NCBI GenBank assembly: GCA_946479785.1
Contig: CAMLHQ010000028.1
Span: 1-37,276 of the forward strand
Reading direction: 5' to 3'
Length of the DNA stretch: 37,276 bases
Source: an uncultured Nitrospira sp.
GTDB taxonomy: Bacteria > Nitrospirota > Nitrospiria > Nitrospirales > Nitrospiraceae
Below the pieces are notes generated by a model, which was not told the origin of the DNA, did not search any database, and worked only from the letters and a program-made list of their open reading frames with translations. The position numbers and the translations under genes were made by a program. Shown in pieces: positions 15,836 through 24,510 of this stretch; within the stretch, counting starts at the first letter, position 1, and each line of letters begins with the position of its first letter.

Positions 15836-17362
15836 TCACCGCCACGCGCGATTCCCCCGCTTCTTTAGCCGCTTCCACTCAGACCAAAATTCCTCGCGCA
15901 CTTCCTCACGCTGCTGGTTCGCCCGCGCGACAAGCAGGCCAGCGGTAAAGGCAGCCTGTTGTCCCCCCTGGTATTTCAGGAGGCCCTGCACATAACGTTC
16001 GGCTAGGACAGCGTCCTGATGCGTACCCAACAAATTTTGGAATCGTTCGGCAGTCTTGACAAATCGAGTGACTGCCTTGCCGTCGACCGCTTCAGCTAAT
16101 TCTGCCGCATAGCGCGCTCGTTTTGCTTTAATTCTGACACGATGAAGATCAGCATTCGATGGTGATCGTTTGAGTCTTCGAATCGTCTTTCGGAGCTTGC
16201 GAAATTGGCAGGCAGCCACATCCATGAGCGTGTCCTTTGTGTTCACCACCGCTGGTGCTTCTGCGGCCTCGCGCAATTTGCTGACAAATCCCAGATACCG
16301 CGCACTCTTCATTTCGTCCATCAACGTTTGTTGGGCCCTTTCTCGTTCGCTTCGAAGGTGGCGCAGAAACCGTTCGAGCGGTCGTCGGTCACGGGATTTC
16401 AACTGCTCGGCTTCCCGCTGGAAGTAGCTTATTTGCACGTCCAAGTCCCGCGCGCGCGCGAACACTTCACCTAGCCACTTAAGCCCGCAAAGGGGTGGCT
16501 CAACCCACTCGGGGCGAACGATCTTACGGACGGCTAGGAGGATAGTCCGCATCCGTCTTGCAGCCACTCGTATTTGATGCACGTCTTCGGTTTCCCCGCC
16601 TAAGCGGACGCCGGGGTCGCACCGTTTGAGATTTTGGAGTTGCTGTAACAAGCTGTATCGTATCTGGTCGACGATCGAGGCATCCGCCGCTGGTGCATCC
16701 AGCGAATCGTAGGCGAGGGAAAGGGCTCGAAAAAGTTTCGGCCTTCCATCATGGGGTCGCGCTCCGACTGCGTGGAGCCCTGAGGTAAGCCTCTCGATAA
16801 ATTCATCCTCCCCATGCAGTAATTCAATCTCAACCTCTCTGAATTGTTGGATAACTGATCCTCCACGGAGGACCGACACCGTATCCAACACCACTTCCGC
16901 CACGTTGTGTCTGCCTTCGCATACGCGGACTCCTGCCCGCGACGTATGCAACTCGGCTATGGGAACCAGATGCTTTCCCTCCAGGAGAACGACCAGGGCC
17001 TGGACAATCCGTGCCGGTGGCGTTACCGACGCTTCTCGCAACTCGATTTCTCTGCGTGCCCCATCGAGCGGCAATTTCAACTGCCAGGCGGCCGATCCAT
17101 TTTCTAAACGACGACGGAGCGTGATGCTCGATCGAGCAAGACAATGGTCCAGCGTATCGAAATATATTGAAGTGAATATTCGTCGTGGGAGCGGATGTCC
17201 TGACAAGGTTGGTAGTCGGAAATCAGGTTCGACTGATAGCTTCGTTTCCGTTTCCACTTCCGACTTGATAGGGGCAAGAGAAGATGGAAGAGATTGCCAT
17301 TGACGCACACTGGCACCCAGCGTAGGGAGGTCCATCGATGTATGAGAAGATGATTTGAGCAC
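15836..17362 (-). CDS. CYTH and CHAD domain protein (508 aa)
   Basis: The N-terminal CYTH domain (about 35-220) starts with the E-T-E-T-K motif and continues with Y-F-D-T, L-R-R-R, W-Q-L-K-L and E-V-E-I-E-L. CYTH domains act on or bind triphosphate-containing molecules using metal. The C-terminal CHAD domain (about 235-500) shows V-H-Q-I-R-V-A-A-R-R-M-R and later H-R-V-R-I-K-A-K-R-A-R-Y; CHAD helices bind polyphosphate. A role in polyphosphate metabolism or localisation is the usual proposal. The GTG at 17362 and ATG at 17335 are both possible starts; neither has a clear ribosome site. It lies upstream of tRNA-Arg, possibly unrelated. Confidence 0.9.
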   Translation of the reverse strand: MLKSSSHTSMDLPTLGASVRQWQSLPSSLAPIKSEVETETKLSVEPDFRLPTLSGHPLPRRIFTSIYFDTLDHCLARSSITLRRRLENGSAAWQLKLPLDGARREIELREASVTPPARIVQALVVLLEGKHLVPIAELHTSRAGVRVCEGRHNVAEVVLDTVSVLRGGSVIQQFREVEIELLHGEDEFIERLTSGLHAVGARPHDGRPKLFRALSLAYDSLDAPAADASIVDQIRYSLLQQLQNLKRCDPGVRLGGETEDVHQIRVAARRMRTILLAVRKIVRPEWVEPPLCGLKWLGEVFARARDLDVQISYFQREAEQLKSRDRRPLERFLRHLRSERERAQQTLMDEMKSARYLGFVSKLREAAEAPAVVNTKDTLMDVAACQFRKLRKTIRRLKRSPSNADLHRVRIKAKRARYAAELAEAVDGKAVTRFVKTAERFQNLLGTHQDAVLAERYVQGLLKYQGGQQAAFTAGLLVARANQQREEVREEFWSEWKRLKKRGNRAWR

Positions 17363-17553
17363 AGCGATCCGGACGCGCGGTCGTGTCGGGCAGCCTAATC
17401 AATTAAAAACGTGGTGCCCCGTCCTCCCACCATGACGGAGCAATTTAATCCTTGCGTAAGACAAATCAAAACAAGGCTCGAGCACAAGCGCTTCCGTTTG
17501 AGAACTCTTGCGATGGCAGCAATCTCGAACGAGCCGTGCCACTTGGAGAATTC

Positions 17554-17570
17554 GGGAAGCATGCATTCCC
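17554..17570 (-). terminator. Hairpin downstream of tRNA-Arg
   Basis: GGGAA (17554-17558) and TTCCC (17566-17570) pair around a 7-base loop. A run of T lies between the tRNA 3' end and this hairpin. It could help end or trim the tRNA transcript, but the layout is not a textbook terminator. Confidence 0.3.
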
Positions 17571-17586
17571 TAACCATTTGAAAAAT

Positions 17587-17663
17587 TGGTGCCCCCGACA
17601 CGAATTGAACGTGCGACCCGCGGTTTAGGAAACCGCTGCTCTATCCAACTGAGCTACGGGGGC
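17587..17663 (-). tRNA. tRNA-Arg (anticodon CCT), CCA encoded
   Basis: The gene folds into the full cloverleaf. The acceptor arms are GCCCCCG and CGGGGGC, the D-arm contains AGCTCAGTTGGATAGAGC, the anticodon loop is TTCCTAA with anticodon CCT, and the T-arm contains GTTCAATTC. The 3' end includes a discriminator A and the encoded CCA. It reads the AGG codon. Confidence 0.95.
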
Positions 17664-17671
17664 ATGGCTTG

Positions 17672-17701
17672 AATTTAGCGCACTTACGCGAAGTGTGTCT
17701 A
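17672..17701 (-). promoter_or_regulatory. Candidate promoter of tRNA-Arg
   Basis: On the minus strand a TAGACA -35-like box (17696-17701) and a TAAATT -10-like box (17672-17677) are 18 bases apart and end eight bases before the tRNA. The spacer contains a small perfect palindrome (arms CACTT and AAGTG, 17681-17695). Confidence 0.4.
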
Positions 17702-17755
17702 GCGAATGAGGGTAGTCGGGTTGTCGATGCCCGGATTTTTCGGTAATGTGCTGGT

Positions 17756-18238
17756 ATGAGAGCAGCAAGGTGCATTACGGGGCTGAGGGTCATTTTCCTG
17801 TCCATGATAGCCCTGCTATGGGCGAACGACGCGTTAGCTCTCGATAATCCTGAAAAGGTGATCGAGGAGACCTGCGCCCGCGACTGGTCCCATAATTCTC
17901 GCATGCGAGCAGCCTGCATCGAGCAACAGATGAGCGTGCTCGAGAAAGCCCGCTCAACTCAGATCGATCCGCGTCTCCAGCAGGAAGATCTATCGCTCAT
18001 CCAGGAACGATGCGCGAAGAATTGGCCTGACGATGTCCGAATGCGGCTCCAATGTCAACAGCAAGAGATACGAGCGTTTCAAAAACTCCAAGCCCCTCCT
18101 CCTAAAGGCGTCAGCTTGAAAGACTACTCGGTTGCGATCGCGCACTGCTCGAAGGAATGGCCGGACGATTTCCGCATGCGAGCGCGTTGTTTGGAAGAGC
18201 AGATAGCGGAAAAACGAAAGCATGAGGAGCGCCAGTAA
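17756..18238 (+). CDS. Exported protein with three C-x3-W-x4-RMR-x2-C repeats (160 aa)
   Basis: A signal peptide (about residues 1-29, cleaved after A-L-A) directs export. The mature protein contains the same motif three times: C40-W44-R49-M50-R51-C54, C86-W90-R95-M96-R97-C100 and C131-W135-R140-M141-R142-C145. The spacing between copies is 46 and 45 residues. Each motif is followed by an E/Q-rich helical stretch. Six Cys in three pairs suggest three disulphide-closed hairpins, or metal/ligand sites. I do not recognise a named family. ATG at 17756 with no strong ribosome site. It is divergent from tRNA-Arg and convergent with the DUF4340 gene. Confidence 0.7.
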   Translation: MRAARCITGLRVIFLSMIALLWANDALALDNPEKVIEETCARDWSHNSRMRAACIEQQMSVLEKARSTQIDPRLQQEDLSLIQERCAKNWPDDVRMRLQCQQQEIRAFQKLQAPPPKGVSLKDYSVAIAHCSKEWPDDFRMRARCLEEQIAEKRKHEERQ

Positions 18239-18277
18239 GGCGCCACACACAATGATGGCTACGCAGACGATATGGAG

Positions 18278-19636
18278 TTAGTTTGCCGTAGTCAGGAGCT
18301 CGGCTTTCGTCGGGATCTGCTTGAGTAAATCGGGCCGAATTTGAAAGATGCCTTGGAGTCGAACGCCCATCGCGTAGGCGAGGCCGTTGGCTTGATCGCC
18401 AATCGACAATTTCCCCGCCAGTTTTCCATCCTTCCCGATTGCCGTGAACTCTGCCGCCGGGTTCACGAGACCGTACGGCGCCAAGGGGCCTGCTTGTTTC
18501 ACGACCCGTTCTTCCGCCGGAACGTTCGCGACGCGGCTGACGAACAGATCTACGGCTGGTTGATTCAATTTCTCCGTGGGGCGATCTTCCAGAACCCATT
18601 CTCCGTTCTGATTGATGAGGCCGAACTGTTCGGTCCGTGTTTTGACAGTGAGCATGGCGATGTCGGTGTACTCCACGCCAAGAAGGCGCTTATCCTGAAG
18701 GTCAAAGAGTTCCTTGGTGAAGTCTTTGATGAAAATGGGGTTCACCCGATAGAGAGGCGCATCCGGAGTGGTTTCAGCGATGGCTTCCCCGCTGGACGGA
18801 TCTGGTTGGAAGAGCTTTACCGTTTGATCGCCGTCCGCTATGTGCAGCGTGATTTTCACTTTCGCCTGCGTCAGCGTTTTAGCAAGCGCGTCACGCCCCG
18901 GGCCGGGGTCTGCAATGCCCATCGCTTTCAGGTCTTCCAGCCGAAAGAGCAGCATCCTCACTTCATTTAGGTCCGCTTCTGCTTCGACCGGGTATCGGAT
19001 TTTCCATTTTGGTTTCGGCTTGTCGCTGACGCGATAGAGCACGATTTCCGTGGTGGGATAGGTCAGCCTCACCCGATCGACCTCTCCTTGTGTCAGTCGC
19101 AGAATGTCTTTTCGCCGGAATGTCATTAAGGACTTGTTCACAAAATCTTTCGGTGCCATGTCGGTTAGCAGGAGCGCATGGTCGGATTGTCGGAGCACAT
19201 AGAGCGTGGAGGAAAGAGGACCGGTATCGCCGATCGAGAGGGTATCTCCTGATGTGCCGGCCTTGATCGTGATGGTGGTCACCGGTTTGTCGAGCCCGAA
19301 CGGCGCCAAGGTGCTTGGGTTCTCTTCCACCACACGGCGGACCGATCCCATAACGATCGCTCGGATGAGGCTTTGGATTTCGCGGGGCTCCGCGTCAGTG
19401 CGGAGAGGTTTGGTCAGCATCCAACCCTTTCCCGGACTCCGTTCGAAAACGAGCTCTTCACGGTCGGTTTTGAAGGTGAGCGAGTTGATCGCCTGCTCCT
19501 CCAACGTCAACACTTTCTTTTTGATGGTTTCATCCCGCTCTTGCGACTCCTTGGCGGGAAATTCGACGAGATAGAGATAGAGCCCGAATCCTGCGAGCAC
19601 GAGCGCCATGAGCGCTGTGGGCCAGTAGCGAGTCAT
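18278..19636 (-). CDS. DUF4340 protein of the Gld-type ABC system (452 aa)
   Basis: One N-terminal membrane helix (about residues 5-25) anchors a large extracytoplasmic part that matches DUF4340. That part has repeated beta-rich units, each with a D/E-x-P-x-x-x-A-P-Y-G-L type ending: the A-P-F-G-L-D and A-P-Y-G-L-V segments are visible. The gene directly abuts the GldG-like gene upstream (19636/19637) and is the last member of the four-gene operon. DUF4340 proteins usually accompany GldG-like ABC proteins; the exported substrate is not known. The ATG at 19636 is unambiguous because of the junction. Confidence 0.88.
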   Translation of the reverse strand: MTRYWPTALMALVLAGFGLYLYLVEFPAKESQERDETIKKKVLTLEEQAINSLTFKTDREELVFERSPGKGWMLTKPLRTDAEPREIQSLIRAIVMGSVRRVVEENPSTLAPFGLDKPVTTITIKAGTSGDTLSIGDTGPLSSTLYVLRQSDHALLLTDMAPKDFVNKSLMTFRRKDILRLTQGEVDRVRLTYPTTEIVLYRVSDKPKPKWKIRYPVEAEADLNEVRMLLFRLEDLKAMGIADPGPGRDALAKTLTQAKVKITLHIADGDQTVKLFQPDPSSGEAIAETTPDAPLYRVNPIFIKDFTKELFDLQDKRLLGVEYTDIAMLTVKTRTEQFGLINQNGEWVLEDRPTEKLNQPAVDLFVSRVANVPAEERVVKQAGPLAPYGLVNPAAEFTAIGKDGKLAGKLSIGDQANGLAYAMGVRLQGIFQIRPDLLKQIPTKAELLTTAN

Positions 19637-21160
19637 TTATAGGCGCCGGCGTTTGCGCCACACGTTGACGCCGGTGATCAGGAGGAGAGCCGGGAGCAGG
19701 ATTACCTGGACATACAACAGCGTGCGCTCTTGGAATGGATTCGGGACAAATGGGCGAAGAGACTGATCTCTAGGACCGATCGTGATCGTGTCGCGGTCTT
19801 GAGCCAACCAAGCGACGGCATGGAGAAAGAAGTCGCTATTGCCAGGAAAATTCACGAAGGCGTTGCTCGCGAAAGTAGAATTGCCGATTACGACAATGGC
19901 TGGCCGCGGTTTGCCTTCCGCCGGGGCCGTTTTCGGCGCGAGTGCGGCAGCCATGGGGAGCGGACCCTTGATGTCTTCTTTTTCATTCAACGTGATCACG
20001 CGACCTGTCACCTTCATTGCCGCCCAACTGTTCGGCGAAGTACGAGCCAGCGGGACATAGTCCCAATCTTTGCCGGCCTGCTCATCGAAGGTGATGTGTC
20101 TGGCGAGCGGGAGAAGTACGACGGCGCTCAAGTCCTGCGTGATTTCATGTTCGGTAAACGTACGGACAAGTAAGAGTGTCGGTTCACCTTGGGCCAGTTT
20201 ATCTTGCAAGTCGACAAGCACCCCAGGACCCACTCCCACGCCCCAATGTTTCAACAGTGGGTTAACGTCGGCCTGAGTATCCGGATCGATCATAATGAGT
20301 AGATGCCCGCCCTTATCGACGTAAGCCTTGATGCGATCCAGTTCGTCGTTGGTGATCGACTTGCGCGGGCCTGCCACGCCTAGGATGGATATGTTGTCCG
20401 GCACGGCCGTTTGTGTGAGCAAACTGATGGTGCCGACATCATATCCCTGTTTCGTCAAGATTTCTTTGGCGAGAGAGAGTCCCGTGCGTTCCCGATTTTC
20501 GGTGCTGATTTCGCCGTGGCCTTCGAGAAAAAGAATGCGCTTCTTGTCGTCTCTAGACACACGAATGAGGGCGCCGGTCAATTCAGCTTCTGACGGATTC
20601 GTCACACGAACGGTTTGTGTGCCGCTTTCGAAGATGGCAGTGTCGCTCCTTGTGATGCCATAGCTTTGCGCCGCTTTGGGTTGGCGCTCTGGATCGACGA
20701 ATTCGACTGAAATCTTGGGACTGGCTTGCCGATAGCTGTCGAGCCGTTCTTTATAGGATTGATAACCGGGGTCTTTTTCCCGCGTGAAGACGGTGACTTT
20801 CACCTCACGAGGCAGGCTGCGAATTACGCGGTAGGTCTGTGGCGCGAGCGAGAAATTCTGATTTTCAGAAAGATCCCAGCGGACGGAGTGGCGCGCGGCA
20901 AGGAAATTCACGATCGCCAAGATGCTGATAAGGAACAGCGCCATTAGTAGGCTGTTAGCGCCCATTCTGGTCGAGCGGCGCGATGAGAATGCCTTGAAGG
21001 ATTTAAAATGCACGACGAAGAAAAGAACCAGGCAGAGCAGTGCCAGCCCTTCGGCCACCGTCACGAGCCAGAGTTTTTCTGGCGTGAAGTGATATCCGAC
21101 CATGCCGGCGACAGCCAGCGCGATGCCGATGACGCCGAGTGGAAATGTTTTCAGGTTCAT
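19637..21160 (-). CDS. GldG-like ABC auxiliary protein (507 aa)
   Basis: Two helices near the N-terminus are followed by a membrane-adjacent region and a large extracytoplasmic domain of the ABC-type auxiliary (GldG) family. Recognisable elements are V-T-V-F-T-R-E, the Y-x-x-R-L-D-S-Y block, F-V-D-P-E-R-Q-P, and G-H-G-E-I-S. A last hydrophobic helix lies near the C-terminus before R-R-R-R. The start at 21160 (MNLK) is chosen because it overlaps the permease stop in an ATGA junction; the longer frame to 21355 runs through the permease gene. It works with the upstream ATPase and permease as an exporter or gliding-type complex in the envelope. Confidence 0.9.
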   Translation of the reverse strand: MNLKTFPLGVIGIALAVAGMVGYHFTPEKLWLVTVAEGLALLCLVLFFVVHFKSFKAFSSRRSTRMGANSLLMALFLISILAIVNFLAARHSVRWDLSENQNFSLAPQTYRVIRSLPREVKVTVFTREKDPGYQSYKERLDSYRQASPKISVEFVDPERQPKAAQSYGITRSDTAIFESGTQTVRVTNPSEAELTGALIRVSRDDKKRILFLEGHGEISTENRERTGLSLAKEILTKQGYDVGTISLLTQTAVPDNISILGVAGPRKSITNDELDRIKAYVDKGGHLLIMIDPDTQADVNPLLKHWGVGVGPGVLVDLQDKLAQGEPTLLLVRTFTEHEITQDLSAVVLLPLARHITFDEQAGKDWDYVPLARTSPNSWAAMKVTGRVITLNEKEDIKGPLPMAAALAPKTAPAEGKPRPAIVVIGNSTFASNAFVNFPGNSDFFLHAVAWLAQDRDTITIGPRDQSLRPFVPNPFQERTLLYVQVILLPALLLITGVNVWRKRRRL

Positions 21161-21924
21161 TTCCATCTGTCCGAATCCACGACTTGATGAGCGAGGAACA
21201 ACATCAAAACCAGTGCGGTGAAGAAGTACACCAGGTCCTTCGTATCGATCAACCCACGAACGAGATGGTCGTAGTGTTCCATGAACGAGAGGTACGAGAT
21301 GACTTGCCCCGTCGTGGTATCGCCAAGGAGGGATCCAAGACCCGCCATAAGCCAAAGTAAGAGCAGGAGGCCGAAGCTGAGAAAAGCCGCCACAATTTGA
21401 TTTTCAGTCAGGGCTGAAGCCAGCAGACCGATGGACAGAAAGAGTGCGCCGAGCAAGACTAAGCCAAGGTAGCCGGTGAAGATGGGATACCAATCGAAAT
21501 CGCTGAAGAGGGAGAGCGTCAGTGGAATCAATGTAGTCAGTCCGAGTAACGCCAGAAAGACGAGAAACACGCTCATGAATTTGCCAGCGACGACTTCGCT
21601 CAGGCGGATTGGGGAGGTCATCAGGAATTCAAACGTCCGGAGCTTTTTCTCCTCCGCGAAGAGGCGCATGGTCAAAATGGGCAGAATGATCAGCAAGACG
21701 AATCGGATGCTGGTGAAGAGATTACGGAACACCAAATCGTTTAAATTGATTTGCGCCTGCCCCTGCGCTTGCATGAGTTGAATGGCTTGAGCGCCGGTGA
21801 AGACGATATAAAGATAGGCCAACAGGCCGACGATCAACAGAAACACTGCGCTTACGACATAGACGATTGGAGAGACGAAATATGAACGCAGTTCTTTGGC
21901 GACGATCGCATTGACGGGTGTCAT
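21157..21924 (-). CDS. ABC transporter permease, GldF-like (255 aa)
   Basis: This is an integral membrane protein with about six hydrophobic helices. The N-terminal K-E-L-R-S-Y-F-V-S-P-I motif and L-F-A-E-E-K-K-L-R-T-F-E, the coupling region that contacts the ATPase, are typical of the ABC-2/GldF family. It starts at 21924 in an ATGA overlap with the ATPase gene and ends in overlap with the GldG-like gene, so the three are translationally coupled. Its role is to form the membrane channel of the exporter encoded by this operon. Confidence 0.92.
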   Translation of the reverse strand: MTPVNAIVAKELRSYFVSPIVYVVSAVFLLIVGLLAYLYIVFTGAQAIQLMQAQGQAQINLNDLVFRNLFTSIRFVLLIILPILTMRLFAEEKKLRTFEFLMTSPIRLSEVVAGKFMSVFLVFLALLGLTTLIPLTLSLFSDFDWYPIFTGYLGLVLLGALFLSIGLLASALTENQIVAAFLSFGLLLLLWLMAGLGSLLGDTTTGQVISYLSFMEHYDHLVRGLIDTKDLVYFFTALVLMLFLAHQVVDSDRWK

Positions 21925-22922
21925 GATGGTGCTTCTGTCTTGTCCGCGGCAGCCGCAGGAGTTGGTTCGATCGCCACCTCGGCACTCTGGGACAATCCTT
22001 CTTCATGCCTGGTGAGCTGAAGGAAGACATCTTCCAACGTCATGGAAATCGACTTCAGCTCCACGAGTCCCCAGTTATTGGTGACGGCCAGACGCGCGAT
22101 GTCTTCCCTAATGTCCTTCTCCAGTTCGCATTCGAGCATGAAACTGCCAGGGGGGCCATTGGCATAAACATGTTGCACGCCGGCGATTTGGCGCATGCGA
22201 GCCTCGACGTCTGCCGGAGCGCGCTTCAGAGTGAGCGCAATTTTTTCCGAATGGCGGAGACGAGCGGATAGCCGATCTGGTGTATCCTCGGCGACGATCC
22301 GCCCGCCACTGATGATGACGACGCGCTGGCAGACGGCTGTGGCCTCCGGAAGGATATGTGTACTCAAGATCACCGTATGGGAACCGGCCAGACTCTTGAT
22401 TAATTCACGAATCTCAATGATCTGTTTAGGGTCCAGCCCGACGGTGGGTTCGTCCAAAATCAACACGGGCGGATCATGGAGCAGTGCTTGCGCCAGGCCG
22501 ACCCGTTGACGATAACCACGTGAGAGGTTGCCGATCAACCGGTGCTGAACAGGCCCCAAGCCGAGCCGTTCGACTTCGCGCGCCATGGCGCCTCTCAATG
22601 TCGAGCCGGTCAGTCCACGCAGTTGTCCGACAAACTGCAGATATTCCGCGACTGTGAGTTCCTGGTAGACCGGAGGCGTTTCTGGTAGGTACCCGATCCG
22701 GTGTTTGACCTCAAGCGGTTGATCGGCGCAATCGAACCCCGCCACTCTGGCCGTGCCTTCGGTGGCCGGCATGAAACACGTCAGGATGCGCATCGTCGTT
22801 GTTTTGCCCGCTCCGTTGGGCCCGAGAAACGCCAGGACTTCGCCTTTAGCGACAGAAAATGTGACGCGGTCGATGGCGGTGTGCTGGCCGTAGCGTTTGG
22901 TAATTTGTTGAACGTCAATCAT
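21921..22922 (-). CDS. ABC transporter ATP-binding protein, GldA-like (333 aa)
   Basis: All hallmarks of an ABC ATPase are visible: Walker A G-P-N-G-A-G-K-T-T, a signature L-S-R-G-Y-R-Q-R-V-G, Walker B V-L-I-L-D-E-P-T, a D-loop and a H-loop (S-T-H-I-L). The last 100 residues form the C-terminal domain seen in GldA-type proteins, with an acidic, Pro-rich tail. First gene of the operon ATPase-permease-GldG-DUF4340. The ATG at 22922 has no ribosome site in front of it, which would fit a leaderless start, but this is uncertain. The promoter should lie in the 230-base divergent gap to the gene at 23154. Confidence 0.94.
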   Translation of the reverse strand: MIDVQQITKRYGQHTAIDRVTFSVAKGEVLAFLGPNGAGKTTTMRILTCFMPATEGTARVAGFDCADQPLEVKHRIGYLPETPPVYQELTVAEYLQFVGQLRGLTGSTLRGAMAREVERLGLGPVQHRLIGNLSRGYRQRVGLAQALLHDPPVLILDEPTVGLDPKQIIEIRELIKSLAGSHTVILSTHILPEATAVCQRVVIISGGRIVAEDTPDRLSARLRHSEKIALTLKRAPADVEARMRQIAGVQHVYANGPPGSFMLECELEKDIREDIARLAVTNNWGLVELKSISMTLEDVFLQLTRHEEGLSQSAEVAIEPTPAAAADKTEAPS

Positions 22923-23153
22923 ATGTATATGTAATGGATGTACTATTTGTGGCTACTGGATGATGTCGGGGGTTACCGGGGTGGGCGTCTCGTCGTCGCC
23001 ATCCTCTGAACAACTGGACGGCATCTTACTCAGGAGGCGGAAGGCAGTCAATATCGGACGGTGCCGCGGCGGAAATCTTTACAGAGATGGCCCCGTCCTG
23101 TTAGAGTCTGGCTCCGTCCGAACGGTCAAGTCCTTAAATGTGCAAATAACATT
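22923..23153. promoter_or_regulatory. Divergent intergenic region
   Basis: This 231-base gap separates the exporter operon (minus) from the exported protein at 23154 (plus) and must contain at least one promoter for each. I do not see a clear -35/-10 pair. Confidence 0.3.
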
Positions 23154-23498
23154 ATGAGATCGCATTACTGGTTCACCCCTTGGGTTGTGTCCTTGCCATT
23201 CATGTTCTGCAGCCTTATGCCCATGGCCGCGGAGGCGAGGCAAAATAGCACATACAAGATACAAGGAACTGTGATCGCTGTAACGCTGACCCAGATCCCC
23301 CCGTTGATTGTCGTCAAAACTCCCTTGGGTCCAAAGAACCACATGACCGTAGGAGCCACAGTGACGTCCCATACGAAGATTCTTCGAGGGAGCAAGCGGG
23401 TGGCGCTCAATACGATTCGAGAGGGTGAAACCATCTGGTTGACCTACGTCAAAGCGCCCGGGGGGGTTTTAGCTGAAAAGATACTAGTCGGCGTCTAA
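23154..23498 (+). CDS. Small exported protein (114 aa)
   Basis: A signal peptide of about 31 residues ends in A-A-E-A. The mature part has short beta strands (Y-K-I-Q-G-T-V-I-A-V-T, then P-L-I-V-V-K-T-P, then E-G-E-T-I-W-L-T-Y-V) that suggest a small OB-fold-like barrel. I cannot assign a family. The start at 23154 is chosen because it directly precedes the signal peptide; the frame continues upstream to 23061 without support. A 196-base gap separates it from rlpA. Confidence 0.6.
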   Translation: MRSHYWFTPWVVSLPFMFCSLMPMAAEARQNSTYKIQGTVIAVTLTQIPPLIVVKTPLGPKNHMTVGATVTSHTKILRGSKRVALNTIREGETIWLTYVKAPGGVLAEKILVGV

Positions 23499-23694
23499 CC
23501 AGGCCGTTGAAGAAGTCCCGTCTGCGCAAGTCAGTGCGGTTCCTCCTCAAGGACTGATCCATTTGATCCACTCAAAAGTAGGGGTAAGGGGTACGACTTC
23601 GGTATTGTTGAACGACCGGTCCAGGCTTAACTTAAAAATTACAAGCGAAGAGCTGTGGGCCTGTCAGTCAACCGAGTTAATACAGGTCTTGAAA

Positions 23695-24333
23695 ATGACA
23701 CACCAACTTTCGCAGTCGAGACAACGGGTGCTGTGGTCCTTAGCCGTTTGTACGGGGACGTTGCTACTGGGAGCCTGCAGCTGGGTTCCTAAAGGCGACG
23801 CACAATTTGATGTTGGGATCAAGGACCGGGGGGTTGCCTCCTGGTACGGCGAGCAGTTTCACGGGAAGCAGTCTGCAAACGGTGAAATCTTTGATATGGA
23901 AGCGCTGACCGCGGCTCACAGGACCATCCCGCTCGGGAGTATTGTTCGGGTGGTCAATTTGGCCAACGGGAAGCATCTCCATGTCCGGATCACCGATCGA
24001 GGCCCCTACATTAACGGGCGGATTCTCGATCTTTCCCATGCCGCCGCCGTGCACTTGGGGATGGAGGGCGGGGGACTTGCCCACATTCAAATTGAAATCG
24101 TCGGTGAGCGCCGTCCCGAACTGCTATTGTTTTCAGAAGCGGCCTCAGGACGAGCCTCGTCTCTGCTGATCGATGTGAACGCAGTGCCTCATCAGGCCGC
24201 GCCGAACATGACACCTTCTCTCCGCGTTCTTCCCAGCGATATGTGGATCACGAGGCGGATTCGCCGAGTTCGGGCCATGCTGGCTGCCGATCATACGGCA
24301 CATACCGAAGTTGCGACCTTGGCATTGAGCTAG
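23695..24333 (+). CDS. rlpA: RlpA-family septal-ring lipoprotein / lytic transglycosylase (212 aa)
   Basis: RlpA binds or cleaves naked peptidoglycan strands near the septum. A lipobox L-L-G-A-C (about residues 23-27) marks it as a lipoprotein. The double-psi beta-barrel follows with the conserved A-S-W-Y-G-E, F-H-G-K, S-A-N-G-E, then H-R-T-I-P-L-G and R-I-T-D-R-G-P-Y, which contains the catalytic Asp of active members. There is no SPOR domain at the C-terminus; instead there is a basic tail. The start at 23695 puts the ATG at the signal peptide; the frame is open further up but has no site. A strong terminator-like hairpin follows. Confidence 0.88.
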   Translation: MTHQLSQSRQRVLWSLAVCTGTLLLGACSWVPKGDAQFDVGIKDRGVASWYGEQFHGKQSANGEIFDMEALTAAHRTIPLGSIVRVVNLANGKHLHVRITDRGPYINGRILDLSHAAAVHLGMEGGGLAHIQIEIVGERRPELLLFSEAASGRASSLLIDVNAVPHQAAPNMTPSLRVLPSDMWITRRIRRVRAMLAADHTAHTEVATLALS

Positions 24334-24356
24334 CCCAATTGTCAGCTAACCGTTCG

Positions 24357-24387
24357 GCCCATCATCCGAAGAAGCGGACTGATGGGC
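24357..24387 (+). terminator. Terminator hairpin downstream of rlpA
   Basis: GCCCATCA (24357-24364) pairs with TGATGGGC (24380-24387) and the stem continues inward with TCCG and CGGA around AAGAAG, with one bulged C. The 12-bp stem 24 bases after the rlpA stop is a good terminator, followed by a CT-rich rather than T-only tail. Confidence 0.6.
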
Positions 24388-24510
24388 TACTTCTTCATCT
24401 TCTCGCATCCCGTTGACAGTACGTAAAGCTCTCCACTAGACTGCTTCAGGTGATCGGTTCCTTACCGAACCGGCTGTTTCACGACGATTAGATCTTGGAG
24501 GCGGACGGGC

